A DNA stretch of 64,000 nucleotides from Uranotaenia lowii (taxonomy: Eukaryota > Arthropoda > Insecta > Diptera > Culicidae): the NCBI RefSeq assembly GCF_029784155.1, contig NC_073691.1, positions 138,617,433-138,681,432 of the forward strand. The letters are read 5' to 3'. The notes beneath the pieces were generated by a model. It was not told where the DNA came from. It did no database searches and saw only the letters and a program-made list of their open reading frames with translations. A program made the position numbers and the translations under genes. Each line of letters starts with the position of its first letter. Position 1 is the stretch's first letter. Shown one piece after another: positions 34,420 to 44,836 of the stretch.

Positions 34420-35353
34420 TAGGGGATAGTGGGGTAACGTGGGCCACTTCAAATATCTCAGCTGTGTGTTGAGATAAAAATCCCAATCCAAGTGTCATCG
34501 TCGTCGCTTTGCGTAAGCATGTTTTTCTATATGTTATTGACTTATGTAGGTATCATATGCTTCTTTTATGAAACTAGCCTAGAAAAATGTACTTACATAA
34601 TTAAACAAGCACCCGCAAAATGGCACCCGTGCGAGACCTCAAGTACACAACAAAAATATGCTCATACGCTTATGATCTTGGTTTTGTCATGTTCTTTCAC
34701 GTGGGAAAGGAATTTTGGATGAAACATAAATAGGTCACACAAACGCAAGCAAATTCCAAATCATTGCTTGTGGGAATCGTGGGCCACATTTTGTGGGGTA
34801 TCTTGGGCCACCTATATTTTGGTGTTTTTATACACGTTCAGAACTTAAAATACGTCGTAAATATTTGTGAAGTTTTCTTATGCAAAATGAAGAATTATAA
34901 AAACTGTTTTGTCCATCTTTTCTAATGCAATTGAGACGAACAAAAATCCTATATATGGAATTTTGCCGAAACGTTCGCGAGCCAGGTTTTAGGATCTATT
35001 CGATCATGCACAACTCTCTTTTTAGTTTCCTCATCTGAAATCGCTTTAAAATAACTAAATTAGTTATGAAATTTCAATGTTGGGTCAACTCATAAACTTT
35101 GCACGTTATCTAGTCAGTTTGGATTTGGTGGCCCAATAAGTTTCCCCACAGTTTTTCAAAATCCAAAAAAAATACTTTTATCAAAACATTCAAAACTCGG
35201 GAAAATAATGTATTTAAAAAATGACAAAAAATGCCTAATGATACTTCTAAAATGTAGAAAACGTTTCCATTTATTTTTTTCATTTTATCTTTTCTAATAA
35301 AGAAGTTATGAAACGGAGAAAAAAAGTGGCCCATGATACCCCACTCTCCCCTA
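34420..35353. mobile_element. TAGGGG inverted-repeat element, type 2 (GTGGGCCAC), 934 bp
   Basis: The left end is TAGGGGATAGTGGGGTAACG followed by TGGGCCAC, and the complement of the right end is TAGGGGAGAGTGGGGTATCA followed by TGGGCCAC. Internal GTGGGCCACATTTTGTGGGG and TTGGGCCACC words repeat the terminal motif. A second copy of this family starts at 62943. No coding frame. Confidence 0.8.
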
Positions 35354-35639
35354 CTTTGGTTGCTTCATTAAAAAAAACTATTGAAATTAAGGTCTAAGAG
35401 TAACAACCATTTAGGCTTGATTTTTTGTAAAAAAAAATATGATTCCTACTTAGGTTGAAGTGACCAAATATAAACCCCGCCTCAAGACGGGGAAATATCC
35501 TAGTTTTTTGTGGAACAATTTTAACAAAAGTTATATAAAATAATAGTTATGGGACGATCCTTATATGTTTCCAAATTAAGGAAAAAATTGATGAAATGTT
35601 TAAATTTTAAACTTTAAAAACTACAACCGAAAAAGTAAC

Positions 35640-36440
35640 AAAAATGTAGTTCTTGATTATTCAAAGAATTACTGTGTGTGAGTGGTGGAAAAGTCTGCAA
35701 ACTCTGTCAAAAATGTCCACAACGTTCAAATCAAGCATTGGAGTGAAGCACATGATCGACAACTACGGTTAAGGGTCATCAGGGAAGTCAAGTCTCATGA
35801 CAGCATATTTAATTTTCAATAAGCGAAAAACTAAAGCTAGATCGCTGAAATGTCCAAAAAATTTCTCCGATAAGCTGAAAGTGTTGCCTAGTAATGATTC
35901 ATTCCGACCTAACCTCAAACAACAGCTTTTTTATAGTTCCAGAGCTCGTAAGCTGTATGGCCGATACCGAGGCTATGGGACAGATGATTTCGGATGGACG
36001 ACAAAACTTATGAAATACCCTATTCCAAACAAATTCCAGCGTTTGAATCCTATACCATGGCTGCTCGTGGCAAGGTTCCTAGTATATTAAAATATTTATT
36101 TGCTGGTTGTTTTGTATAAAATTTAATGATTTGGCAAAATTCTGCTCCTGTGGAAAAAACAACACTTTTCAAAACGAAAACTTAGGTCTTCGCTGTTTTT
36201 GAAAGCCAAAAATGGCTCAAAAATAACCAAATTGCACTCAGTTTCTTTTACGATGCAAGAGAAGAGAGATGTATTGGACCGAAAAGTAGCAGAAATTGAA
36301 GGAGGAAGATGTAGCCACCTAAAATATCGATTAAACGAAGTATAAGTTTGAAATACTGATCAATATCATGACTGATAAAAGTGTGCGCCGGCTGATGGGA
36401 GGAACCAAGAATAAAGTAGAATTTTTTCTTTAAAAAAAAA
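35640..36440 (+). pseudogene. Decayed Tc1/mariner (ITm-like) transposase relic
   Basis: Pieces in three frames follow the order of an ITm transposase on the plus strand: VKHMIDNYG and REVKSHDS, then YSSRARKLYGR, MDDKTYE (degenerate first catalytic Asp block, ATGGACGAC at 35994), IPAFESYTMAARGKVPS, LMIWQN, and a C-terminal MTDKSVRRLMGGTKNKVE resembling the VQxLMAGVKRK terminus of copies 1 and 2. The second Asp and the Glu blocks are not readable. Terminal repeats were not found. It is older than and distinct from copies 1 and 2. Confidence 0.7.
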
Positions 36441-36449
36441 GCGGTAAAT

Positions 36450-37190
36450 ATTCTTTTTCAAATTTTTCATTGAATGATCATAAAATTACCTTTATTTCCT
36501 TCATAGAAAGTATTTCGATCAAGCAAATGGTTTTTGAGATACACGGATTCGTAACTGTCCCATTTCAAAATGCATTTCTAAATGCACTGATTGCGATGAA
36601 CAATTTCAGATCATCAGCGTTAGCAAATTTCGGTCTGTCAAGCAATAGAAGAGCGTCATTAAAATAAATAAAGAACACAACCGGTCCTAGATGGCTCCCT
36701 TGTGGTATCCCGGAAGTAGCAGCGAATTATCTGGAATACGAAACCTCAGTTCAAATGGTCAGTTTTCTTCCGATGAGGTAGCTACGGAACAAATTCACTA
36801 GACAACCCCAGATCCCAAGACGTTCGAGTTTTGCAATATTTTACAGAGCTTTATAAAGATTACATTCTTTCACAAATTTAAGTAGCGTTTTTTCATTTGG
36901 TTCATCATTTTTTAGTATTTTAAAAACAATTCCCCTAATGTTGTTTTTCACACGAGCTTCTTTGAATCCATGACAGCCGGTGAGAATAAGTTGCACAGTA
37001 TTTTGAACGCCGCAGAATTGACGTATAGGCGGAGAACTTCTATAGAAAAAGTGCGCATAGGAACCCGAGAATGTTGTTTTCCTACAAGATAGAAACCCAT
37101 GTCATACCTCGAAACGGATTCGATATGGGATGTTTGATATTCAGGCGAAGGCCTGTGGACCCTCTCAACCAACTTTCGATTCTCTAAGGC
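36450..37190 (-). pseudogene. Jockey/CR1-like LINE RT fragment
   Basis: On the minus strand: LRSYLIGRKLTI-type region (LFRSYLIGRKLTI), then GIPQGSHLGPVVFFIYFNDA (motif B), then KFANADDLKLFIAIS (motif C with FANADD). Upstream, FVKECNLYKAL and a CHGFKEA region are poorly conserved. Interrupted by stops. Both ends are ragged; it lies just upstream of the Dop1R1 exon on the opposite strand. Confidence 0.78.
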
Positions 37191-37525
37191 GTGAGCTTCA
37201 ATTTTAGAGGCTAATGTAGCGAATGTATGCTCCTGAGTCAGATCTCGTCTGGAGAGTGTAACAGAACGAAGGTAGACACATCGAGTGATTGCTCTTTATA
37301 AGTATAGCTATATGCCTGAATGAGTAAATAGGTGAAAATGTAGGCATCAAGAAAATGGTTTTAGAACATTGATGACAGATTTTCGCATTTTTTTTCATGG
37401 GACATACTGTAAAAAACTCTATATTCTTCGGATTACGTTATTACTTTCACTTAAATGTTCTGAACCCACCAATATTATTTTTCAAACATTGAACTCGACT
37501 TTTTTTTCTTTTTAATTTCCCACAG

Positions 37526-37780
37526 ATACGGCCGCTGGGTAACTCGACGGGTTGCCATCGGGACGATCGTGGTCATCTGGCTGCTGGCGGCTCTAGTTTC
37601 GTTCGTGCCGATCTCGCTCGATCTGCACCGGGACAAGCGGGATGAGACGGACACCTCGCTCATCATCAACGGTGTCAAGTACGAAACGTGTGCGCTCGAT
37701 CTGACGCCCACCTACGCCGTCGTTTCTAGTTGTATAAGTTTCTACGTACCTTGTATAGTGATGATCGGGATCTACTGCAG
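37526..37780 (+). CDS. Dop1R1: Internal exon of a D1-like dopamine receptor (TM4-ECL2-TM5)
   Basis: The exon encodes 84 full codons: YGRWVTRRV (second intracellular loop after the DRY box), the TM4 segment TIVVIWLLAALVSFVPI with the conserved Trp, a second extracellular loop ending in YETCALDLTPTYAV (the Cys expected to pair with TM3), and TM5 VVSSCISFYVPCIVMIGIYC. The SSCIS serines are the catecholamine-contacting positions of aminergic receptors. The match to insect Dop1R1 is near-exact outside the variable loop. Dop1R1 is a seven-pass membrane receptor that couples dopamine to Gs/cAMP in neurons. It is bounded by a polypyrimidine tract and acceptor CCCACAG (ending 37525) and a donor CAG|GTAAGG (37781). 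One base of a codon is left at the 5' side and two at the 3' side, so both junctions split Arg codons. I could not find the neighbouring exons in this window, so flanking introns probably extend beyond it. Confidence 0.95.
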
Positions 37781-37804
37781 GTAAGGAAGGCACGAAATTG
37801 TTAA

Positions 37805-37821
37805 AACATCTTGTTAAACTT
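37805..37821. repeat. Left copy of 17-bp direct repeat flanking the 530-bp array
   Basis: AACATCTTGTTAAACTT, identical to 40507-40523. Together they look like a target-site duplication of a single insertion event or the scar of a repair event. Confidence 0.75.
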
Positions 37822-39837
37822 TATGAAGAGATTAACCACCGTAATTTTTGTTTGTTACTTTGATTTATCGGCCTAGCGGTGAAAAGTGATGTCCTTTTTA
37901 GTAGGGACATCTAAAGATTATGAAATTTTTATATAGATGGATAGAAGGTTAGAAGAAATGAAAGATGGTGAAAATGAGCGGGTAGAATTTGTCTAGAAGC
38001 ATTACCATCACATACCAAATTTTTGTTCCTCACGAGCCTACTACTATGAAGTGGTAGATACAGATAGAGTTGCATCTACCACCACACATTAGTAGGCTTA
38101 GCGTGGTCCGCCCCACAAGCGAGAACTTGTAGTGCGGACGAACAAAAAGATGGTATGTGATCGCTCAGATAAGCTCCCTTTAACTCAGAAACGCATCTAT
38201 CGATGTTTAAGTCTTCTCAGTTTGTTATCTTCGCATTCGTTACATGCGGGGTTTGCATGCGAAACGGTACGGTCGATAGTCTGATAGTGACCAACCACCG
38301 ATGCTATGATGTCGTGTTTTTATTTCTTTTTGGCCAAAGTTATTTTAATTTTATGAAGAGATTAACCACCGTAATTTTTGTTTGTTACTTTGATTTATCG
38401 GCCTAGCGGTGAAAAGTGATGTCCTTTTTAGTAGGGACATCTAAAGATTATGAAATTTTTATATAGATGGATAGAAGGTTAGAAGAAATGAAAGATGGTG
38501 AAAATGAGCGGGTAGAATTTGTCTAGAAGCATTACCATCACATACCAAATTTTTGTTCCTCACGAGCCTACTACTATGAAGTGGTAGATACAGATAGAGT
38601 TGCATCTACCACCACACATTAGTAGGCTTAGCGTGGTCCGCCCCACAAGCGAGAACTTGTAGTGCGGACAAACAAAAAGATGGTATGTGATCGCTCAGAT
38701 AAGCTCCCTTTAACTCAGAAACGCATCTATCGATGTTTAAGTCTTCTCAGTTTGTTATCTTCGCATTCGTTACATGCGGGGTTTGCATGCGAAACGGTAC
38801 GGTCGATAGTCTGATAGTGACCAACCACCGATGCTATGATGTCGTGTTTTTATTTCTTTTTGGCCAAAGTTATTTTAATTTTATGAAGAGATTAACCACC
38901 GTAATTTTTGTTTGTTACTTTGATTTATCGGCCTAGCGGTGAAAAGTGATGTCCTTTTTAGTAGGGACATCTAAAGATTATGAAATTTTTATATAGATGG
39001 ATAGAAGGTTAGAAGAAATGAAAGATGGTGAAAATGAGCGGGTAGAATTTGTATAGAAGCATTACCATCACATACCAAATTTTTGTTCCTCACGAGCCTA
39101 CTACTATGAAGTGGTAGATACAGATAGAGTTGCATCTACCACCACACATTAGTAGGCTTAGCGTGGTCCGCCCCACAAGCGAGAACTTGTAGTGCGGACA
39201 AACAAAAAGATGGTATGTGATCGCTCAGATAAGCTCCCTTTAACTCAGAAACGCATCTATCGATGTTTAAGTCTTCTCAGTTTGTTATCTTCGCATTCGT
39301 TACATGCGGGGTTTGCATGCGAAACGGTACGGTCGATAGTCTGATAGTGACCAACCACCGATGCTATGATGTCGTGTTTTTATTTCTTTTTGGCCAAAGT
39401 TATTTTGATTTTATGAAGAGATTAACCACCGTAATTTTTGTTTGTTACTTTGATTTATCGGCCTAGCGGTGAAAAGTGATGTCCTTTTTAGTAGGGACAT
39501 CTAAAGATTATGAAATTTTTATATAGATGGATAGAAGGTTAGAAGAAATGAAAGATGGTGAAAATGAGCGGGTAGAATTTGTCTAGAAGCATTACCATCA
39601 CATACCAAATTTTTGTTCCTCACGAGCCTACTACTATGAAGTGGTAGATACAGATAGAGTTGCATCTACCACCACACATTAGTAGGCTTAGCGTGGTCCG
39701 CCCCACAAGCGAGAACTTGTAGTGCGGACGAACAAAAAGATGGTATGTGATCGCTCAGATAAGCTCCCTTTAACTCAGAAACGCATCTATCGATGTTTAA
39801 GTCTTCTCAGTTTGTTATCTTCGCATTCGTTACATGC
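37821..39837 (+). repeat. 530-bp tandem repeat, 3.8 direct units
   Basis: Units start with TTATGAAGAGATTAACCACC at 37821, 38351, 38881 and 39411, exactly 530 bp apart; the fourth stops at 39837 in the word CGTTACATGCG. Only about four single-base differences are seen (for example GGACGAAC/GGACAAAC, GTCTAG/GTATAG, TTTTAATT/TTTTGATT), so the amplification is very recent. A 67-residue frame recurs in each unit, but it is not gene-like. Each unit carries two hairpins (see 38034-38139). Confidence 0.96.
38034..38139 (+). repeat. Paired hairpins inside the 530-bp unit (shown for unit 1)
   Basis: Hairpin 1: AGCCTACTA and TAGTAGGCT enclose GTGGTAGAT and ATCTACCAC (38034-38098), a nested 9+9-bp stem. 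Hairpin 2: GTCCGC (38106-38111) pairs with GCGGAC (38134-38139) around an inner ACAAG/CTTGT stem. The same positions recur every 530 bp. In the diverged copy at 44223-44486 the second hairpin is still paired. Confidence 0.7.
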
Positions 39838-40506
39838 GAGACAAATTCTACCCGCTCATTTTCACCATCTTTCATTTCTTCTAACCTTCTATCCATCTAT
39901 ATAAAAATTTCATAATCTTTAGATGTCCCTACTAAAAAGGACATCACTTTTCACCGCTAGGCCGATAAATCAAAGTAACAAACAAAAATTACGGTGGTTA
40001 ATCTCTTCATAAAATTAAAATAACTTTGGCCAAAAAGAAATAAAAACACGACATCATAGCATCGGTGGTTGGTCACTATCAGACTATCGACCGTACCGTT
40101 TCGCATGCAAACCCCGCATGTAACGAATGCGAAGATAACAAACTGAGAAGACTTAAACATCGATAGATGCGTTTCTGAGTTAAAGGGAGCTTATCTGAGC
40201 GATCACATACCATCTTTTTGTTCGTCCGCACTACAAGTTCTCGCTTGTGGGGCGGACCACGCTAAGCCTACTAATGTGTGGTGGTAGATGCAACTCTATC
40301 TGTATCTACCACTTCATAGTAGTAGGCTCGTGAGGAACAAAAATTTGGTATGTGATGGTAATGCTTCTAGACAAATTCTACCCGCTCATTTTCACCATCT
40401 TTCATTTCTTCTAACCTTCTATCCATCTATATAAAAATTTCATAATCTTTAGATGTCCCTACTAAAAAGGACATCACTTTTCACCGCTAGGCCGATAAAT
40501 CAAAGT
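39838..40506 (-). repeat. Inverted copy (1.26 units) of the 530-bp repeat
   Basis: This segment is the reverse complement of 38914-39583, essentially without mismatches. With a 255-bp spacer it forms an inverted repeat whose arms are ~668 bp. The right edge cuts the unit at position 34, and the junction at 39837/39838 joins position ~427 of a direct unit to position ~173 of the inverted one. Confidence 0.95.
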
Positions 40507-40523
40507 AACATCTTGTTAAACTT
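40507..40523. repeat. Right copy of 17-bp direct repeat flanking the 530-bp array
   Basis: AACATCTTGTTAAACTT, the partner of 37805-37821. Confidence 0.75.
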
Positions 40524-40602
40524 CTCTTGGAACCATAAATCCAAATGTTCCATTCAGTAAGCTCCTGAAAGCAGTTTTTATTTTCATAGTATGTATTTCG
40601 TC

Positions 40603-42560
40603 TCACGACATAACTTGATGAACATAATTCCCAAAATTCACTCGGTCCATGGCAACCTTTCTCCAATTACTCGGACATTTCGCCTATAAGCTTATAAGCT
40701 GTTTGCTATTGAGTCCACTTACTTTTGGATAGCGAATTTCTTTTTTCGTCCAGTATTTTGTAAGCTAGCTGATCAGAAAGTTCCATTGATTTTAAGATCC
40801 GCCAAGCGAAGAACGTCGTCGATTTGGACATACAAAATAGATCATCATTTCGTCATCGATGTGGTATATTCGACACTCAATCGATTTTACTACCGAACTT
40901 GTCTCTGCTATTCTATCGTAGTAATCCATACCTAGTTGCTCTTGCTTTCACGATCGTGGTTGTGATCCGGAAGATGGCGTTCGGGTGTTCGTCCAGGAAA
41001 GCTCTGAGGCATCGAATTGTACAACAGCACTACGACATAGTCAAAATGTATTTCAGAGACTAAATTTGTAAAGGAATTTTAGCGTTCTCGAATTCTACCT
41101 GCCTGAGATCTCCTGAGAAGAAACTAAACCAACTGAGTTGCTCTTCAAGCGCAATCGACCAACTTGTCCGGGCCCATTTTTAAAGAGTTCAGCTGCGATG
41201 CCATCCTTCCCAGCCGACTTGTTGTTATTCAGCTGGTAAATGGCTTCCTTAACTTCACTCATAGTTGGGAGTGGCTCCTCTTCGTCGTTGGCTACGCCGG
41301 CGATGTAGCTTACTCCCGCGTCTTGGTCTCCGGCAAGTGCGCCGTTCAGGTGTTCATCGAATTGCTGCTTCCACCTTTTGATCACTTCACGAATGCCCGT
41401 CAGGATACCCCGTCCTTATCCCGGCACATTTCGGTTTGCGGCACAAAGCCTTTGCGGGATGCGTTGAGTTTTTTTTTTATAGAATTTTCGTGTTTCTAAG
41501 GAACGATGCAGCTGCTCCAGATCCTCGAGCTCCTCCTCCTCAAGGCGGCTTTTTCTCCTGGAAAATTCGGACTCGCTGCCTCTTTCGCTGTCAGTGATTT
41601 TCCACGTTGCGACGGGAGCCTCTGTGCGCTAAACTGCAGCCCGCGCGGCCTTTTCTTCGTCAATTACCCTCCTACACTCCTCGTAGATCCAGTTGTTTCG
41701 CCGTGTTCGTTCCACATGTCCGATGGCGTTCTCCGCAGCGCTGTTGATGGCTGTCATGACGGTATCCCAACAGTCCTCGAGAGGGGCTCGTTCAGCTGGC
41801 CCTCTACCAACAGCGCTGCTTAGAGCAATTGCGCGTAGTCCGCTGCGACCTCAGGTTGTTTCTGTCGTGCGTTATTCAACCGAGGCGGGCGTCGGTTTCG
41901 TATGTTGTTTACTACGGAGAGTTTTGGGTGCATCGACCATCACCATATATTGGTCTGACTCGATGTTTTTTTTTTAAAAGACATACACCGTCTTAGCCGA
42001 TTTAGGCTTTACAGACTGAATAAATGACGTGGAAACTTAAGATTAACATTTAACACCCAGTACCGAGATGGGAATCGAACCCATCAGTGGACCAGCGATT
42101 ACCGTCTTACCACGCTAACCACTCGACCACCGAAACGTACGTTGGCGCCTCGAAAGGATCTGATGTCGATAATGTCCGAGAAGTGCCGGCTTTCTATCAA
42201 AACGTGGTCGATCTGTGATTGCGTTTGGTACGGTGTTCTCCAGGTGTACTACGTACTACGGCGTAGAACGTACTACGTACGGCCATTCGTTTGGAGGCGG
42301 CGAAATCTATTAGTCTGAGGCCGTTTTAGTTGGTCAGCTAGGGCGCATTGAACCTTCCAATTGTCGGTTTGAATTCTTCTTTCTGGCCGACCTGAGCGTG
42401 AAAATTCCCGATGATGATCTTGTTATCATATTTTGGGCAGCGGTCGTATTCACGTTCCAGGTGCGCGTAGAATTCGTCTTTGCCGACAATGTGGACTATT
42501 GGTAAGGTATCTGAGAGAACATCAGAGGACTCGAGTTTGATGTCTAGTCGAGACGATTTC
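40603..42560 (-). pseudogene. RTE-type LINE, decayed, endonuclease to C-terminus
   Basis: Read on the minus strand from 42560: KDEFYAHLEREYDRCPKYD and IIIGNFHAQVG (endonuclease; the usual GDFNAQVG has lost its Asp and Asn), [36 protein letters not shown], then, beyond the SINE at 41966, ESDQYMVMV. The RT start follows at 41095-41385: EVKEAIYQLNNNKSAGKDGI and AAELFKNGPGQVGR. The rest of the RT is deleted, and the extreme C-terminus NWRKVAMDRVNFGNYVHQVM ends at 40603. RTE elements use this protein to nick DNA and reverse-transcribe themselves into the site; this copy is dead. Confidence 0.85.
41966..42141 (-). mobile_element. tRNA-derived SINE inside the RTE relic
   Basis: On the minus strand the head reads GGTGGTCGAGTGGTTAGCG (A box TGGTCGAGTGG), followed 45-50 bp later by a perfect B box GGTTCGATTCC within ATGGGTTCGATTCCCATC. 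A ~80-bp body and an A-rich tail (T run at 41966-41975) follow. Removing it restores the RTE protein between GAN and ESDQYM, so it is a clean insertion. Confidence 0.85.
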
Positions 42561-44115
42561 TTTGCAGTACATCGTATTTTCTCATGCCCTTATCTTCCTT
42601 ATCACGATTCACAGTTTAAACTGTTTCAAGTTAGACATTATTACTAAAAATAACAAAAGATTTTCTTCATTTGCTGGACTTAAACCTAACGAATTTAATG
42701 ATTTGAGCGTTTCAATACTTTTGTCTAAATAAATCTATTGAATCTTTCAAGTTCGATTTTCTGTTTCCGCTTTCTAATGTTTGATTGTCCATAAAAGCAC
42801 TGATAATAGTAACGACAGTTTGTTTTAAAATAATATTTGGAATCCTTAAACTGGAAATGCAACGCTTCTTAAATTTTTTAATTTTCTCTTTTGAATCATT
42901 CTTGTATTTTTTTTCTCGACCACACGCAATCCCTCAACACACAAACATCATCTTTCATAAATACCTGCAAAAAATAAGGATTTTCCCTGCTAAATGAAGT
43001 AGAGATTAGAAAAGAGCTCCAGAAATCGCTGGAAGCCATTCCACGTTTCTCGGAGAGGCAGTATGAAAAAATATGAACGAAACCCATTCATCGACAAAAC
43101 GCCATCAAATGGAATAAAGCAAAATAATACGACTTGGTAAAAGTGGATTTTCCCTTCCCTCGTTGAAAACGGAAAATCTACCAGTTTGGTGTGTACTCGG
43201 GTGTATTTGCACTTGAATTGAAAGTCCTTGTGTAGGAGCATCTTCATGAATGATAGATTAGGTCATCTGATAAGCTTGTTCATAAAAGGTTACTAATTTT
43301 TAGATCTAAATTATTAACATAAATGAGATGAGTGTTTATGGTAAAATGCTCAAACATTTTTTTTTCTATTAGTTATATTTAACGAGCTTGATACAAAATA
43401 TATTTCCTCGTGAGGAAAGGAAACTTAAAGCTCGTTCGAAAGAAAAGATTGAATAAAAATAACTTCCTCCTCCCAAATTTTACCGATTCGATCACCATTT
43501 TTATCTCTTCTCCGTTGCTCAAGGTGCAAACCCCGGCAAAAGCTCAGCTTTAAGGTTTGGATTTTAACTTTTTGCAGGCGGATTGCCAGCCAACCAGAAA
43601 AGCACCACCAGAGTGGGATTTAAAGTTGATGGTTGTCTGTGCGATTTTTGAGCTCGCTCCCACGCGCCAATTCCCCCGGATGCTACAGCATAATCGTGCC
43701 AAAGTGTGGGTGGTGGTCTGGAGAGATTATCGCTCTGGCTCTTGCCCCAAAAAAGGTGAAAGGTGACAAGGAAAAGATATCGCAAATTCAATTAAAATCT
43801 TCTGTTGGCTGGAAGAAGTAATTTTTAATGCCAAATTGGATCCAAAGAAATAGACTTCATTTGTGTCAGATGGGAATTGCTTTTTTTATGATGTGAAGAT
43901 CTTGCATCCCAGATTGAAAATGGAACAAATTCGATATGATGTTAATTTTACGATCTAATTTCTGATACGCTTTCAAATAAAGTTCATACATTCTTAATTA
44001 AGAACTTCTATGACTTTCTAAGTCTTGCTTAATCGTTTAGGTTTTTAGCCTTTTGCTAATCATTCGTGTCTTTGGGTAACGATTGAAACGTATGTTCAAG
44101 CAATTTTGCTTTAAA
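42561..44115. other. Non-repetitive stretch
   Basis: AT-rich, apart from a GC-balanced part at 43500-43760 with overlapping short frames on both strands and no recognisable domain. No transposon ends seen. Confidence 0.45.
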
Positions 44116-44222
44116 AATACTAGAGATGTACCAAATAGTGGCATTCGGCCAACGGCTGAATACCGAATATTGGCATTTTCAACTATTCGTCGGAACGACT
44201 ATTCGGTCGAATATTCTTTTGA
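44116..44222 (+). mobile_element. Fragment of a hAT-like terminus
   Basis: AGAGATGTACCAAATAGTGG and the following CATTCGGCCAACGGCTGAAT, CCGAATATTGGC words resemble the GARGATGYACCGAATATTCGG ends of many hAT elements. Only one end is visible, and it stops where the diverged 530-bp unit begins. Confidence 0.45.
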
Positions 44223-44486
44223 GTTTTATGAAGAGATTAATCATTGTAATGTATGTATGTTTGATGTCCTTTAAGGTAGGAACATATTAACATTAGGAAA
44301 TTTAATAGATGGATAGAAAGTTAGAAGAGAATTTATTTAGAAGCATTATCATCACATATCAAATTTTTTTTCAGCACGGGCCAACTACTTTGAAGTGGTA
44401 GATAGAGGTGGAGTCACATTACAAGGCATAGGGTCGTTCGTCCCACAAGCGGGAAACTTGCAGTGCGAGCGAACAAAAGATGATAT
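44223..44486 (+). repeat. Diverged 530-bp unit, left half
   Basis: TTTTATGAAGAGATTAATCA, GATGGATAGAAAGTTAGAAG, AGAAGCATTATCATCACATA and GAAGTGGTAGATAG align with the unit at 37821-38350, positions 1 to ~330, with roughly 20% divergence and deletions. The copy is then cut by the foldback element at 44487 and resumes at 50931. Confidence 0.85.
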
Positions 44487-44836
44487 CACGGAGAAAAAAG
44501 ACCACAGTTCTTCTAATTATTTCAGCTGGTTATACCAATCATCAAAGCGTAGTTGATTTTTTCGCATCCAACTATAAATATAATAATAAGCTCAACTACA
44601 ACCTGATGATTGACTTTACGCAATCAACTATGAATATAATGGATTCAACTTTAAATATGACATATTCAATTACAATTGTATAGTTGGTTTTAGGCATTCA
44701 ACCATAAACATATTTGATTCAAATACAAACTGCTGATTGACCTTATCCAATCAACTATGAATATAATAGAATCAACTGTAATGGATAATTTATCCAATTG
44801 TTAATATGATATATTCAATTACATTTGTATGATTGA

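Noticed and set aside
38101..38330. Hammerhead ribozyme in the 530-bp unit (CTGATAG and CGAAAC words present)
   Set aside because: The core would need CUGANGA followed by a stem and GAAA in the right order; here the order and the core bases do not fit.
37821..40160. Recurrent 67-residue frame in each 530-bp unit
   Set aside because: The diverged copy does not preserve the frame, and composition is not protein-like beyond chance.
42058..42137. Candidate tRNA gene (B box GGTTCGATTCC, A box present)
   Set aside because: The body continues into a SINE tail with an A-rich end and sits inside a LINE relic; it does not close an acceptor stem.
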